In this document: positions 54,410 to 63,735 of the stretch, piece after piece
How the letters are laid out: the number at the start of each line of letters is the position of its first letter
Numbering within the stretch: position 1 is the first letter of the stretch
From: Mycolicibacterium sarraceniae
GTDB lineage: Bacteria > Actinomycetota > Actinomycetes > Mycobacteriales > Mycobacteriaceae
Assembly (NCBI RefSeq): GCF_010731875.1
Contig: NZ_AP022595.1
Span: 3,348,001 to 3,412,000 of the forward strand
Direction: 5' to 3'
Length of the DNA stretch: 64,000 bases
Translations under genes and position numbers: made by a program
The notes under the pieces: model-generated
Seen by the model: only the letters and a program-made list of their open reading frames with translations
Told to the model about the DNA's origin: nothing
The model's database searches: none

Positions 54410-55120
54410 TCACTCCGTGGGGAGGGACCCGTTGTCTCGGCCACGCCGCCGCCATCCGCGGTATCCGCGGTGGGCGGCGAATGCCCCGATGACCGCGGTG
54501 ACGCACCACACCCCGACCGCGACATAGGCCAGCGGTGAGGACAGATCCGAAATCGACGCCCCCAGTGCGGTGTACACGAACGCGCGGGGCGCTGATCCGA
54601 TGAAAGCTCCGATCGCCATCTGCCACAACGGCATTCCGAAGGCGCCGAATGCATAGGATGCCATCGCGTCTGAGATCCCCGGCACGAACCGCTGACCCAC
54701 GACCGCCCACAGCCCGCGCCGCTGGATCTGGGCGTCGATGCGCGCTGACCAGTCCGGTCCCAGGATGACCCGCGCACTGTCTCGGCCGGCCCGCCGGCCG
54801 AGCAGGGCGGCGATGAGCGCTGTCGTCACCGTCGAACCCAGGGTCACGAATGTGCCGAGCAGCGGCCCGAACAGCACACCGCTGCCGGCGGCCAGCAGCG
54901 GCCCCGGCACGAACACCGCGGCCAGTAGCGCCGAAATCGCGAGGTAGACCAGGGGAGCCAGCGGTCCGGTGGAGGCGACCGTGTCACGGACCTGCTCCAC
55001 GTCGATCACCCGGGACACCGCGACTAGATAGAACAGGCCCAGCAGGAACGCGGCGAACAGCGCGAGTCGCAGGATGTGGGGCCACCGGCGGGCTACCGCA
55101 GGATCGGCGGTGTCGGTCAT
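54410..55120 (-). CDS. TVP38/TMEM64-type (VTT domain) membrane protein
   Basis: 236 aa with about five hydrophobic segments. VTT-domain pattern: VFVPGPLLAAGSGVLFGPLL, TVTTALIAALLGRRAGRDSA and GLWAVVGQRFVPGISDAMAS, with the conserved F-x-P-G and R-x-x-P-G/R-F-V-P-G motifs. DedA/VTT proteins are proposed lipid scramblases or flippases. It follows the thioesterase gene with no gap on the same strand (its ATG is the base before that stop), so it is probably translationally coupled. Its substrate is unknown. Confidence 0.85.
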   Translation of the reverse strand: MTDTADPAVARRWPHILRLALFAAFLLGLFYLVAVSRVIDVEQVRDTVASTGPLAPLVYLAISALLAAVFVPGPLLAAGSGVLFGPLLGTFVTLGSTVTTALIAALLGRRAGRDSARVILGPDWSARIDAQIQRRGLWAVVGQRFVPGISDAMASYAFGAFGMPLWQMAIGAFIGSAPRAFVYTALGASISDLSSPLAYVAVGVWCVTAVIGAFAAHRGYRGWRRRGRDNGSLPTE

Positions 55121-55930
55121 TCAGTCTTTGTAGTAGACGATCTGGTGACTGGTTGCCAGCAGGGTCGCGTCGCGGCCCCAGATCTGGGCGGTCTGGTCGA
55201 AGTAACCGCGCGCAAAGCGCTGAGCGCGCGCCGTGGCCAGGACGAAATCGGTGCCCTGGGCGGCCAGCTCGGTGCCGTCGACATGGAAGTAGGTGGTCAG
55301 TGAGATCGTGCCGGCCGGCAGCATTCGCCCGCGGCGCAGGAACACCCTCGGATAGAACACGTCGCTGAGTGCAGTGAGTGCGGGAAAGTCGAGCGCGCGA
55401 GCCGGACGTTGGCGCACCCACAGGGTGGTGGTGGACGACGCACTATCGGCAGGCTCCGTCGGTATCCCGCCATCGACGTAGTGCATGTCGTAGTTGCGCA
55501 TCCAGGGAACCGGTCCGGAAGTCGCTGTGTGCGCGATGCTTTCGGGATCCGGTGCGGGGGGCATCGTGGGTTCGGTATCGGACCAGGCGTCGCGGCGTAT
55601 GCCGAAGACTGCAGTGGCGGTGGTGGTCACCCCGTGTTGCTGGGCCACCTCGGCGGTCCAGTGTTGGTTGGTCCGATTGGTGCGGGCGGCGCGCACGGTG
55701 ATATCGAATCGACCGTCGGTGACCGGCGCCAGGTAGTTGACGGTCAACGCAACGGGTTCGCCGATTCGGTCCGGGTTACGCTCGATCGCGCGGACGATCG
55801 CCGCGGCCGTCACCCCGCCGAACGGTCCGACCATATTCGCGTAGTCCGATGTGGTTTGGCCGACGTACTGCCCGTTTCCGTTGTCGGCCAGGTCGATTGC
55901 GGTGTCGAACGAATGCAGGGTGGTGGTCAT
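55121..55930 (-). CDS. Acyl-CoA thioesterase-like double hotdog protein
   Basis: 269 aa: first hotdog with YANMVGPFGGVTAAAIVRAI, EPVALTVNYLAPVTDGRFDI; second with LPAGTISLTTYFHVDGTELA, FDQTAQIWGRDATLLATSHQ. It fits the 4HBT/acyl-CoA thioesterase family widespread in mycobacteria. ATG 55930 overlaps the upstream HxlR gene by 4 bases, and its stop touches the VTT gene. The acyl chain is not predictable. An HxlR-thioesterase-VTT operon suggests a lipid-related response. Confidence 0.83.
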   Translation of the reverse strand: MTTTLHSFDTAIDLADNGNGQYVGQTTSDYANMVGPFGGVTAAAIVRAIERNPDRIGEPVALTVNYLAPVTDGRFDITVRAARTNRTNQHWTAEVAQQHGVTTTATAVFGIRRDAWSDTEPTMPPAPDPESIAHTATSGPVPWMRNYDMHYVDGGIPTEPADSASSTTTLWVRQRPARALDFPALTALSDVFYPRVFLRRGRMLPAGTISLTTYFHVDGTELAAQGTDFVLATARAQRFARGYFDQTAQIWGRDATLLATSHQIVYYKD

Positions 55931-56424
55931 CGGATCGTCCTTCCGGTCGTGGCGGATCGGGCTCCGGGGCCGGGAAGCGGCTCGGTGTCATAAGCGGTCA
56001 GGGGAGTCTGGTCACTGCTGCAGCGCAGGGTCAGTTCGACGGCGTGCCCACAGTCCCGGTGGACGATTTCGACCGGTGGTCCAGCCGGGTCGGCCGCCCA
56101 CTTGTCGCCCCACTGCATGAGTGCGATCACCGCGGGCAGCAGATCGCGGCCCTTCTCGGTGAGCCGGTATTCGTGGCGTTCCCGTTGGCCCGGTTCCTGA
56201 TACGGCACCCGCCGCAGCACGCCAGCGCCGACGAGGGTGTTGAGTCGTTCGGTCAAGACTTGGCGGGGACACCCGATGCGCGTCTGGAATCGCTCGAAGC
56301 GCCGGGCGCCGTAGAACGCCTCACGCAGGACCAGGAGCGTCCACTTTTCGCCGACGACGTCCAGTGCTCGCTTGACCGAACAGTTTTCGGCACTGATCTG
56401 ATCGCGGACGGCGGACACGGGCAT
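55927..56424 (-). CDS. HxlR-family transcriptional regulator
   Basis: 165 aa winged helix. The family motif is CSVKRALDVVGEKWTLLVLR with the N-terminal redox-type cysteine, then EAFYGARRFERFQTRIGCPR, VLTERLNTLVGAGVLRRVPY and YRLTEKGRDLLPAV. The C-terminal 45 residues are longer than in minimal HxlR proteins (two cysteines: RDCGHAV, LRCSS). It is the first gene of the three-gene operon with the thioesterase and the VTT protein and probably autoregulates. A short palindrome TGAATTTCA lies just upstream of the start. Confidence 0.9.
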   Translation of the reverse strand: MPVSAVRDQISAENCSVKRALDVVGEKWTLLVLREAFYGARRFERFQTRIGCPRQVLTERLNTLVGAGVLRRVPYQEPGQRERHEYRLTEKGRDLLPAVIALMQWGDKWAADPAGPPVEIVHRDCGHAVELTLRCSSDQTPLTAYDTEPLPGPGARSATTGRTIR

Positions 56425-56500
56425 CAGCCTAGCAGGGTTTGAATTTCAGACTCAGGTGACCTGTCGAACGTCACTTAGGAGTGACGCACGACTGTGACGG

Positions 56501-58159
56501 TTACGCGTTGGTGGAGGCGGAGCCCAGCGAGTTCTTGATCGACGTCAGATCCGTGGACATCAGGATGACGTTGTAATTGCCCCAGATCGACATGTTCCAG
56601 TACAGGGTGCTGATGTCGGGGTCACCGCTGTTGTCGACCAGCTTGCCGGTGCCCGACCACGGGTGGATCATCGGCGCGTACAGCCCCGGATACGTCGCCG
56701 AGGTTGCCACCGTCACCGGTGCCGACCACTCGCCATTGGGCTGGTCGGCGTAGCGGAGCTCGACGTTGTTCTGGCTATCGGTGTACATGATCACGTACTT
56801 GTCGAGGTAGTCGTTGTACTGCACCGACATCTCGCTGATATTGCCGCCTGTCTTGGCGCCCAACAGCCCGCCGAGATAGCCGCCGAACACGTTGGGGTTA
56901 TTGGCCCAGTCGATGATGGGGCCGAAAAGGCCTGCGGAATGGGTGGAGTCGCCGAGGATCGGCGTGGCGGCCACGGGCCTGCCGGTCACCCAGTCGTTGC
57001 CGTTCCAGTACTGATACTTGGCCAGGTTGGCGACATCGTCGACGCCGACCCGGGACAGGTAGGCCGAACCCGCACGGCCCGAGGGCGTGCCGAATGTGTA
57101 TAGGTACTGGGTGTCTCCCGGCGCGACCTGGTCGAGAGGTTCCAGGACGTAGGCCGCTTGTTGGAAGTTCTGATTGCCGGGCACGTACGGCTTCGACGAG
57201 CCGAACCAGCTCGCCGAGCGGATGGTCGAGTTCAGCAGGTTCCAGGAGTCGGTCGCCTCGTCGTACATCGAGATCGCCGAGTAGTTGGTGGTCCACCGGC
57301 CGGGGGTGTCCCAGGATTTGACCGACATGTAGTTGACGTACTGCTGGTCGAGCACTGAGATGGCCGCGGTCGGGATGATGGTGACTTCGGAGCCGAAGAA
57401 CGGGAACAGTGCGCTCGGAGCAGGTTTGATGAACTGGTAGGCGTAGCCGGTCTGCAACAGGCTCAGACCATTCTTCAGATTGGTGTCGGTGCTCAGCAGT
57501 AGAACGTTGGACCGCCAACCACCGGTCATGTTCGGCCCGCTGAAGGTATCGCCGAACGCCAGCTGGATCTTGCCGGTGAGGGTGTTCTCCCACATGATGC
57601 CGAGATCGGTGCCGTAGATGCCGAAGCCGGCGGTGTTATTGGTCTGCGGCCACCTGCCGTTGACCTGACCGGTCACCCAGCCGATCGGATTCGACGTCAC
57701 CTGGCTCACTGAGGAGTTCACCGCGGCCGACGTTGGTGTCATGTTGCTGGTCGTCGTCGACACCATCGCCCGAATCGTCGATTCGACGTGTTTGGCGTCC
57801 CGTTGTGCCGTCGGCACCAGAGCGGGCAGGGCCGCGGCGGTCGGGGTGGTGGTCCGGCTGGTGCCGGCCGTGCTGATGCCGCTGGTGGCCGCACTGGTCG
57901 GTGCGTCTGGCGAACTCGTCGGTGCGGGACGTTTGGAGGTGCGCGCCGCCGCGGGCTTGTTTACCTCCTTTGGCCCGGAGACCGTGCCGGGGGAGCTGGT
58001 GGCAGATGACCTGTGTGCCGATGGGCCGGAGTCGCCGGGTCCGGCGGTCTCGGCCCACGCCGCACCGGCGCCAGCGAGGATCGCCACACCTACTCCCAGG
58101 CCTACCGCTAAGCCGCCTATACGACCTACATAGGCCGAGGCATTCTTCGTCGAACTCAT
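56501..58159 (-). CDS. Secreted DUF4185 protein
   Basis: 552 aa from ATG 58159. Signal peptide with hydrophobic core GGLAVGLGVGVAILAGAGAA and an A-W-A cleavage-like end, a Pro/Ser/Thr/Ala linker (about 40-130), then a beta-propeller-like DUF4185 domain (about 170-550): GFGIYGTDLGIMWENTLTGK, LAFGDTFSGPNMTGGWRSNV, YLYTFGTPSGRAGSAYLSRV, WNGNDWVTGRPVAATPILGD, then MSVQYNDYLDKYVIMYTDSQ. Relatives are exported mycobacterial proteins possibly acting on polysaccharides; the activity is untested. Monocistronic. Confidence 0.88.
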   Translation of the reverse strand: MSSTKNASAYVGRIGGLAVGLGVGVAILAGAGAAWAETAGPGDSGPSAHRSSATSSPGTVSGPKEVNKPAAARTSKRPAPTSSPDAPTSAATSGISTAGTSRTTTPTAAALPALVPTAQRDAKHVESTIRAMVSTTTSNMTPTSAAVNSSVSQVTSNPIGWVTGQVNGRWPQTNNTAGFGIYGTDLGIMWENTLTGKIQLAFGDTFSGPNMTGGWRSNVLLLSTDTNLKNGLSLLQTGYAYQFIKPAPSALFPFFGSEVTIIPTAAISVLDQQYVNYMSVKSWDTPGRWTTNYSAISMYDEATDSWNLLNSTIRSASWFGSSKPYVPGNQNFQQAAYVLEPLDQVAPGDTQYLYTFGTPSGRAGSAYLSRVGVDDVANLAKYQYWNGNDWVTGRPVAATPILGDSTHSAGLFGPIIDWANNPNVFGGYLGGLLGAKTGGNISEMSVQYNDYLDKYVIMYTDSQNNVELRYADQPNGEWSAPVTVATSATYPGLYAPMIHPWSGTGKLVDNSGDPDISTLYWNMSIWGNYNVILMSTDLTSIKNSLGSASTNA

Positions 58160-58462
58160 CACGCCTCCCCTTGGTATTGAGCCGACGGTACCGCATCTGG
58201 CAAACCCCATGTGCCACGCTGGACACGACTCGCGCAAACAAACTCCCCGGTCAAACGGTTGCGAGAAGCCATCGTGCCGATGCGATCACGGCTCGTGGGC
58301 CGCGACGTTGGCGAATCGTGACGCGACTGTGACACCGGCGCGAGGAAACTCCGCGGATTGCCCATTTCGGTGAATCCCTGGAAAAACCCTGGTTGAACAG
58401 GCATTCAGGCCTATCTAGGGCGCCCGGCGAGGGCGAGTTCGCCGCTTCGAATGAGGAATCCC
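58160..58462. other. Divergent upstream region of the DUF4185 gene
   Basis: About 300 bases, expected to hold promoters in both directions: leftward for the secreted DUF4185 protein and rightward for the fused pseudogene at 58463. No convincing operator, repeat or small RNA was seen. Confidence 0.5.
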
Positions 58463-59300
58463 ATGAAGGCGCCCAGGAATGGTGCCCGTATAGCCGCTGT
58501 CGTTGGTGGCGCCGCACTCATCACCACGGCCTCAACTGAGTCCAGCGAGCTCCCGCGCGAACTCGGCGCGGCATACCGCGCACGTACGGGTCGGCGTTCG
58601 ATCGTCTGACCGGTCGCTTCGTCGTCGTTCTCGAAGACATGACCACCTCGCTGTGCCAGTTCCCGACGCCCTGCACCCGTTATCGACCGATCAGATGGCT
58701 CAGCTCGTCGAAGTGCTGGCCGCGCTGCACGCGACGTTCCCAGGGCGGCTACCGCAAAAGGCTAGTGGCGGTCGACAATTCGGCTGGCTGATGGCGCCCC
58801 CAGGCGATCCGTCGAATCTCATCGCGCCGACGGTGATGCGGATGTCGGCGCGCCGCCTGGCCGATTCGACGTCGATCCCAAGGGCTGCGGGCCGGTTACA
58901 CCTGAGAGAACTTCCCGGCTGTGCTCGACGCGATCGACAGGGCCCCCATACTGTGCTGCGCGGTGATTCCCAGCCCGGCAACACCTACATCCGCGACGGC
59001 AACGCCGGGCTACTGGATTGGCAGGTGGTCCGGCGCGGCCATTCGTCCCGGGATCTCGCCTTACGCGACCTGCTCGACACCTATCGCAGCGCACAGGCCG
59101 GCCAGGGCGGCCCGGACCTGGATCGCGACGAGTTGTGGACACGCTACCGGCACGCCGTTGTGCACCCCTGGTTCTCGGGTCTGGGCACGGCCAGCCTCGG
59201 CGGAATGCAGGACGACGGTATCGCTATGGAGGGGTTGCTGCGTGCGGTGACCGCGCTCGAGGAACTCGACACCGTCGGAGCGCTACGCCACGCGCGCTGA
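58463..59300 (+). pseudogene. Aminoglycoside/choline-type phosphotransferase pseudogene fused to a signal-like leader
   Basis: ATG 58463 (AGGAA upstream) opens an exported-type leader, MKAPRNGARIAAVVGGAALI, that runs into phosphotransferase sequence in successive frames: ELPRELGAAYRART, then YGSAFDRLTGRFVVVLEDMT, then ALHPLSTDQMAQLVEVLAAL. The C-terminal half reads on in one frame: MRMSARRLADST, PHTVLRGDSQPGNTYIRDGN (usual HGD is RGD here), AGLLDWQVVRRGHSSRDLAL, DRDELWTRYRHAVVHPWFSG. Several frameshifts, deletions and a lost catalytic-loop histidine show that it is dead. Confidence 0.82.
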
Positions 59301-59302
59301 GG

Positions 59303-59590
59303 CTACTTCGAGCAGTTGATGGTGACGTACGCGATGCCCTGGGAGCCCGCCGTGCCCTGGGTGTTGATATCGGTCACCGTGCACGTCGACAGCCCAGCGT
59401 TGGGGACGCCGTTCTCGTACTGCAGCGAGACATCGTAGCCCGCGGCGTCGAGGTCGCGGATGGTGGCGGCGGCCGACTCCGAGCCCGGCTCGGGGATGGC
59501 GGGCGGATCAGCAACTGCCAACGGCGCGAGCACAATCGACGCGCCGACACAGAGCAACAGCGGTGCGACGTGACGCAGTTCGAGCGACAT
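59303..59590 (-). CDS. Small secreted protein
   Basis: 95 aa from ATG 59590. Signal peptide (HVAPLLLCVGASIVLAPLAV then A-D-P cleavage site) and a mature domain of about 65 residues with two cysteines likely forming a disulfide (LSTCTVTDI and TINCSK at the end) and ATIRDLDAAGYDVSLQYENG. It resembles the short exported mycobacterial family often listed as hypothetical or DUF4333/PASTA-like. Convergent with the phosphotransferase pseudogene, two bases apart. Function unknown. Confidence 0.8.
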   Translation of the reverse strand: MSLELRHVAPLLLCVGASIVLAPLAVADPPAIPEPGSESAAATIRDLDAAGYDVSLQYENGVPNAGLSTCTVTDINTQGTAGSQGIAYVTINCSK

Positions 59591-59731
59591 CAGAGTCCTT
59601 CCGGGACGGCCGGCCAACAGGGCTGCCGTCAAGGATGACAGCAAAGTAATGGCCGGACTTGCCACTGTGCGAACGGCAGCTGAACAGGTTCCTAACAGCC
59701 GACGACTCGCCAGGTCAGAGTAGCTGCTCGG

Positions 59732-62632
59732 TCACTGCGAGTCACTAGGCGCGCTCGCGGTGGCCTCTGCCCGATCGGTCGATTCCTTCGGCGACGGCGA
59801 CGGCGACGGCCACGGTTGCGGTAGCGGGCGCTGACGCACCCGCTGGGGCCACCAGAACCACTTGCCGAGCAGGGCGGCGATCGACGGTGTCATGAACGAG
59901 CGGACCACCAGCGTGTCGAACAACAGGCCAAGGGCGATCGTCGTTCCCACCTGGCCGCCGACCCGTAGCGGGCTGACCGACATCGAGGCCATCGTGAAGG
60001 CGAACACCAAGCCGGCCGAGGTCACCACCGAGCCACTGCCCGCCATTGCCCGGATGATGCCGGTGTTGAGCCCGGCATGTATCTCTTCCTTGAACCGGGC
60101 CACGAGGAGCAGGTTGTAGTCCGAGCCCACCGCCAACAGGATGATCACCGCCATCGCGATCACCAACCAGTGCAACGGTTGGCCAAGGATGTGCTGCCAC
60201 AGCAGGACCGAGAGCCCGAACGACGCGCCGAGTGAGAGCACCACGGTGCCCACGATCACCGCCGCCGCTACCACACTTCGGGTGAGCACCAGCATGATGA
60301 CGAAAATCAACCCCAGCGCGGCGATCCCGGCGATCATGAGGTCGTAGTTGGCTCCCTCTTGCATGTCCTTGTAGACCGAAGCGGTGCCGCCGAGGTAGAC
60401 CTTCGAGCCCTCCAGCGGTGTGCCCTTGATCGCCTCGAACGCGGCGTTCTTGATCTTCTCGATGTGCGAGATGCCCTCGGGGGTAGCGGGGTCCCCTTCA
60501 TGGGAGATGATGAACCGCACCGCTTTTCCGTCCGGGGAGACGAACATCTTCAGGCCGCGTTTGAATTCGGGATTGTCGAACACCTCGGGCGGCAGATAGA
60601 ACGAATCGTCGTTCTTCGACGCGTCGTAGGCCTGCCCCAACGCCGTCGCGTTCTGCTGCATGGCGTCCATCTGATTTTGCAGGCCACCCATCGTCGACTG
60701 CATCGTCAGCATCGTCGACTGCATGTTCTTCATGGTCGCGATCATCGGCGGCATGATCGTGACCATCTTTGGCATCAGGACGTCAAGCCTGTCCATATCG
60801 ACGACCAGTTGTCCGAGATCGTCACTGAGAGTGTCGATTCCATCGAGCGCGTCGAAGATCGATCGAATCGAGTGGCAGAGCGGGATGTCGTAGCAGTGCG
60901 GTTCCCAATAGAGGTAATTGCGGATGGGCCGGAAGAAATCGTCGAAATTGGCGATCTGGTCCCGGATTTGGTTGGTGTCAAGGACCATCTGTTTGGTCTT
61001 GCCGACCATGCTGTGGGTGATGCCGACCATCTCTTTGGTCAGCGCCAGCATCCGCTCCATCGTGTCGATGGTGACCTGTAGCTCGTCACCCATCTTCAGC
61101 ATGTCCTTCATGCGGTCCTGCAGGTAGGACATGTTCATCGTCTGGTTCGTGCCCTGCATGCTGATGATGAACGGAATCGAGGTGTGTTCGATCGGGGCGC
61201 CCAGCGGACGGGTGATCGTCTGCACCCGACCGATGCCCGGAATGTGGAAGACCGATTTGGCGATGCGATCGACGACGATCATGTCGGCCGGGTTGCGTAC
61301 GTCGTGGTCGGTTTCGATGAGCAGCAGCTCGGGATTCATCCGGGCTTGCGGGAAGTGCCGGTCAGCGGCCGCATAGCCCTGGTTGGCCGGGATGTCGCCA
61401 GGCAGGTAAAAGCGGTCGTTGTAGTTGGTCTTGTACGTTGGCAGTGCCAACAGCCCCACCAGGGATACCGCGATCGAGGCGACGAGAATCGGTCCGGGCC
61501 AGCGGACTACGGCCGCTCCCACTCGTCGCCAGCTGCGGGTGTTCATCTTCCGCTTCGGTTCGAACAATCCGAACCGGGCGCCTATCGAGATGACGGCGGC
61601 GCCCAACGTCAGCGCCGCGAACACCACGACCAACATGCCGATGGCCAACGGGAAGCCCAGCGATTGGAAATAGGGCAGCCGGGTGAAGTGCAGACAGAAG
61701 GTCGCACCCGCGATGGTCAGGCCCGAACCCAGAATCACGTGGGCGGTGCCGTGGTACATCGAATAGAACGCCGTCTCACGGTCTTCGCCGGACAGTCTTG
61801 CCTCGTGATAGCGGCCGATGAGGAAGATCGCATAGTCGGTGGCCGCGGCGATCGCCAATGTCGCCAACAGGTTCACCGCGAATGTGGACAGGCCGATGAT
61901 CTCGTAGTTCCCGAGGAAGGCGATGACGCCCCTGGCCGCGGTCAGTTCGGTGAAGACCATGGCCAGCACGAGGATCACGGTCGTGATCGACCGGTAGACC
62001 AACAGCAGCATCACGAAGATGACCGCGATCGTGAGGGCCTCGATCATCTTGACGGCCGAGTCGCCGGCGTTGTGCTGATCGTGGCTCAATGCCGTTGGGC
62101 CGGTGACGAAGACCTTGATTCCCGGCGGCGGCGGATTGGCCTCGACGATCTTGGAGATGGCGTCGATCGACTCGTTGGCCAAAGCTTCGCCCTGGTTGCC
62201 CGCCAGGTAGAGCTGGACGTAGGCGGCCTTACCGTCGGCGCTTTGGGAGCCGGCAGCGGTCAGCGGATCGCCCCAGAAGTCCTGGATGTGCTCGACGTGC
62301 TTGGTGTCGGCGCGCAGCTTCTGGATCAACGTGTCGTAGTAGTGGTGCGCCTCAGGGCCCAGCTGCTGGTCGCCTTCCAGCAGGACCATCGCACTGCTGT
62401 TGGAGTCGAACTCCTGGAAGGTCTTGCCGACCTGCTTCATCGCCTTCATCGATGGCGCGTCTTCGGGCGCCAGCGACACCGTGTGCGCTTGGCTGACCTG
62501 CTCCAGCGACGGCACGGCGACGCTGAGGACGACGACGAGCCCAAGCCAGAGCAGCACGATCGGCACCGAGAATGCCCGGACGAACCGGGGGATCAGCGGG
62601 TTCTTCTTGGGGGGGCTCTGAAGATCGGTCAT
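59732..62632 (-). CDS. mmpL: MmpL-family RND transporter paired with MmpS
   Basis: 966 aa, with the same 12-helix plan and near-identical blocks to the MmpL at 50279: [80 protein letters not shown] and [20 protein letters not shown]. The C-terminus adds a Pro/Ser-rich tail. ATG 62632 overlaps the mmpS stop by 4 bases. It probably exports siderophore or a lipid with MmpS. The two copies likely arose by duplication; only this one keeps the MmpS partner. Confidence 0.93.
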   Translation of the reverse strand: MTDLQSPPKKNPLIPRFVRAFSVPIVLLWLGLVVVLSVAVPSLEQVSQAHTVSLAPEDAPSMKAMKQVGKTFQEFDSNSSAMVLLEGDQQLGPEAHHYYDTLIQKLRADTKHVEHIQDFWGDPLTAAGSQSADGKAAYVQLYLAGNQGEALANESIDAISKIVEANPPPPGIKVFVTGPTALSHDQHNAGDSAVKMIEALTIAVIFVMLLLVYRSITTVILVLAMVFTELTAARGVIAFLGNYEIIGLSTFAVNLLATLAIAAATDYAIFLIGRYHEARLSGEDRETAFYSMYHGTAHVILGSGLTIAGATFCLHFTRLPYFQSLGFPLAIGMLVVVFAALTLGAAVISIGARFGLFEPKRKMNTRSWRRVGAAVVRWPGPILVASIAVSLVGLLALPTYKTNYNDRFYLPGDIPANQGYAAADRHFPQARMNPELLLIETDHDVRNPADMIVVDRIAKSVFHIPGIGRVQTITRPLGAPIEHTSIPFIISMQGTNQTMNMSYLQDRMKDMLKMGDELQVTIDTMERMLALTKEMVGITHSMVGKTKQMVLDTNQIRDQIANFDDFFRPIRNYLYWEPHCYDIPLCHSIRSIFDALDGIDTLSDDLGQLVVDMDRLDVLMPKMVTIMPPMIATMKNMQSTMLTMQSTMGGLQNQMDAMQQNATALGQAYDASKNDDSFYLPPEVFDNPEFKRGLKMFVSPDGKAVRFIISHEGDPATPEGISHIEKIKNAAFEAIKGTPLEGSKVYLGGTASVYKDMQEGANYDLMIAGIAALGLIFVIMLVLTRSVVAAAVIVGTVVLSLGASFGLSVLLWQHILGQPLHWLVIAMAVIILLAVGSDYNLLLVARFKEEIHAGLNTGIIRAMAGSGSVVTSAGLVFAFTMASMSVSPLRVGGQVGTTIALGLLFDTLVVRSFMTPSIAALLGKWFWWPQRVRQRPLPQPWPSPSPSPKESTDRAEATASAPSDSQ

Positions 62633-63060
62633 GCGGACTTCACCAGGCAGAAGGTCTGGGCGTTGACGCCGGTCGAGGTCTTCTCGTCCTTGAGCACACC
62701 GTCGACGAGGATGCGGCAGCCGATCGTGTCGGTATCGCCCTGCGCCACGATATTGGCGCTGGCAGCCGGAGCGGTTGTGGTGAGCGTGAGCGACCAGGGC
62801 AGCGTGATGTCGCGGGCGATCTGCGGCTGCGCGTCTAGGTCGAGGTAGTTGATGGTCGCCACCGCGCCCTCAGGGCCGAAGATCTGATACGTCACCTGCT
62901 TGGGATTGAACGGTTTGGTGTCGTTGGCCAGGCCGCTTCCGGGCCGGGTCAATTCGGTCTTCCCGAAGACGCCATGCAGCCGGAAAACACCGAACGCGGC
63001 AACTGCCACCACGATCACGATGACGAGCGGTATCCATAACCGCTTCAATGCCTTGACCAT
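62629..63060 (-). CDS. mmpS: MmpS-family accessory protein
   Basis: 143 aa. N-terminal membrane anchor ([20 protein letters not shown]), then the MmpS domain: [60 protein letters not shown], then [19 protein letters not shown] with the conserved cysteines (IGCRI and TFCLV). It acts with the coupled MmpL in export. ATG 63060. A distinct repeat array 120-160 bases upstream is a good candidate for regulator binding. Confidence 0.92.
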   Translation of the reverse strand: MVKALKRLWIPLVIVIVVAVAAFGVFRLHGVFGKTELTRPGSGLANDTKPFNPKQVTYQIFGPEGAVATINYLDLDAQPQIARDITLPWSLTLTTTAPAASANIVAQGDTDTIGCRILVDGVLKDEKTSTGVNAQTFCLVKSA

Positions 63061-63182
63061 AGGATTCCCCGACGAGATTACGACGCCGACACGGACAGCG
63101 CGATGACTCCTTCAGCGCTATTCGTGAGCGCGGCCGTCCGTCTCATCTCAACCCCATTTTCTGTTCTTAGCGTCGCGACAGC

Positions 63183-63220
63183 TTAGCTGGTTTAACTGAG
63201 AGATTAGCTCACTTAACTGA
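63183..63220. promoter_or_regulatory. Two direct repeats, 21-bp period, with internal dyad, upstream of mmpS
   Basis: TTAGCTGGTTTAACTGA (63183-63199) and TTAGCTCACTTAACTGA (63204-63220) share 14 of 17 bases at two helical turns. Inside, TTAACTGAG (63192-63200) and CTCACTTAA (63208-63216) are arms of a partial inverted repeat centred at 63204. This is typical of a TetR/MarR operator; no regulator gene is adjacent in the window. Confidence 0.7.
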
Positions 63221-63310
63221 TCGGGACGATACCCCCGGTTAGCTCCGCCGATCGATTCCCCTCGACCAATCGTGCCTGAGGTCACATCATCCGTCGAAGT
63301 GAGATCCAGA

Positions 63311-63338
63311 CGTCACTACGTCAGGCGTCACTACGTCA
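63311..63338 (+). repeat. Tandem 13-bp repeat before the DUF732 gene
   Basis: CGTCACTACGTCA occurs twice (63311-63323 and 63326-63338) separated by GG, 15-bp period. Each copy contains the partial palindrome TACGTCA/TGACGTA. It sits 52 bases upstream of the secreted DUF732 start, in promoter position. Confidence 0.7.
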
Positions 63339-63390
63339 ATTGTGCGGTATGGCTCTTGCGACAGTGTTTAGCTGTCCTACAATCTTGCCT

Positions 63391-63729
63391 ATGAACGTTA
63401 CGAGGCTTGCCATGGCCGCCGTCGCGGCCGTCGCGGTGCCGATTGTCCTGGCCGCGCCGTCGCACGCCGATCCCGACACGGATTTCGCCAACCAGCTGCA
63501 CACCTTCGGGATCTACGGCCCTCGTGACTACAACGCGTGGATCGGCAAGATCACCTGCAAGCGACTGGCAACCGGGCTGGACAAGGACACGTACGCGTCG
63601 GCCAAGTTCATCCTGACCAACCTGCCGCTGAACAGCACCCAGGGCCAGGCGATCCAGTTCCTCGGTGCGGCGATCGCCACCTACTGCCCGGATCAGGTTG
63701 GCGTCCTGCAGCGGGCGGCCGTTCAGTAG
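63391..63729 (+). CDS. Secreted DUF732-family protein
   Basis: 112 aa. Signal peptide MNVTRLAMAAVAAVAVPIVL followed by A-A-P-S-H-A-D cleavage; mature domain of DUF732 type: DFANQLHTFGIYGPRDYNAW, IGKITCKRLATGLDKDTYAS, NSTQGQAIQFLGAAIATYCP with two cysteines, expected to form a disulfide. Small, helical, exported; function unknown. ATG 63391 is the third candidate and the only one giving a proper signal peptide. Confidence 0.88.
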   Translation: MNVTRLAMAAVAAVAVPIVLAAPSHADPDTDFANQLHTFGIYGPRDYNAWIGKITCKRLATGLDKDTYASAKFILTNLPLNSTQGQAIQFLGAAIATYCPDQVGVLQRAAVQ

Positions 63730-63735
63730 TTCGCA

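Noticed and set aside
61184..62848. 554-codon open frame antisense to the second mmpL
   Set aside because: Shadow of a strongly conserved RND transporter; amino-acid pattern is Arg/Asp/Gln-rich nonsense.
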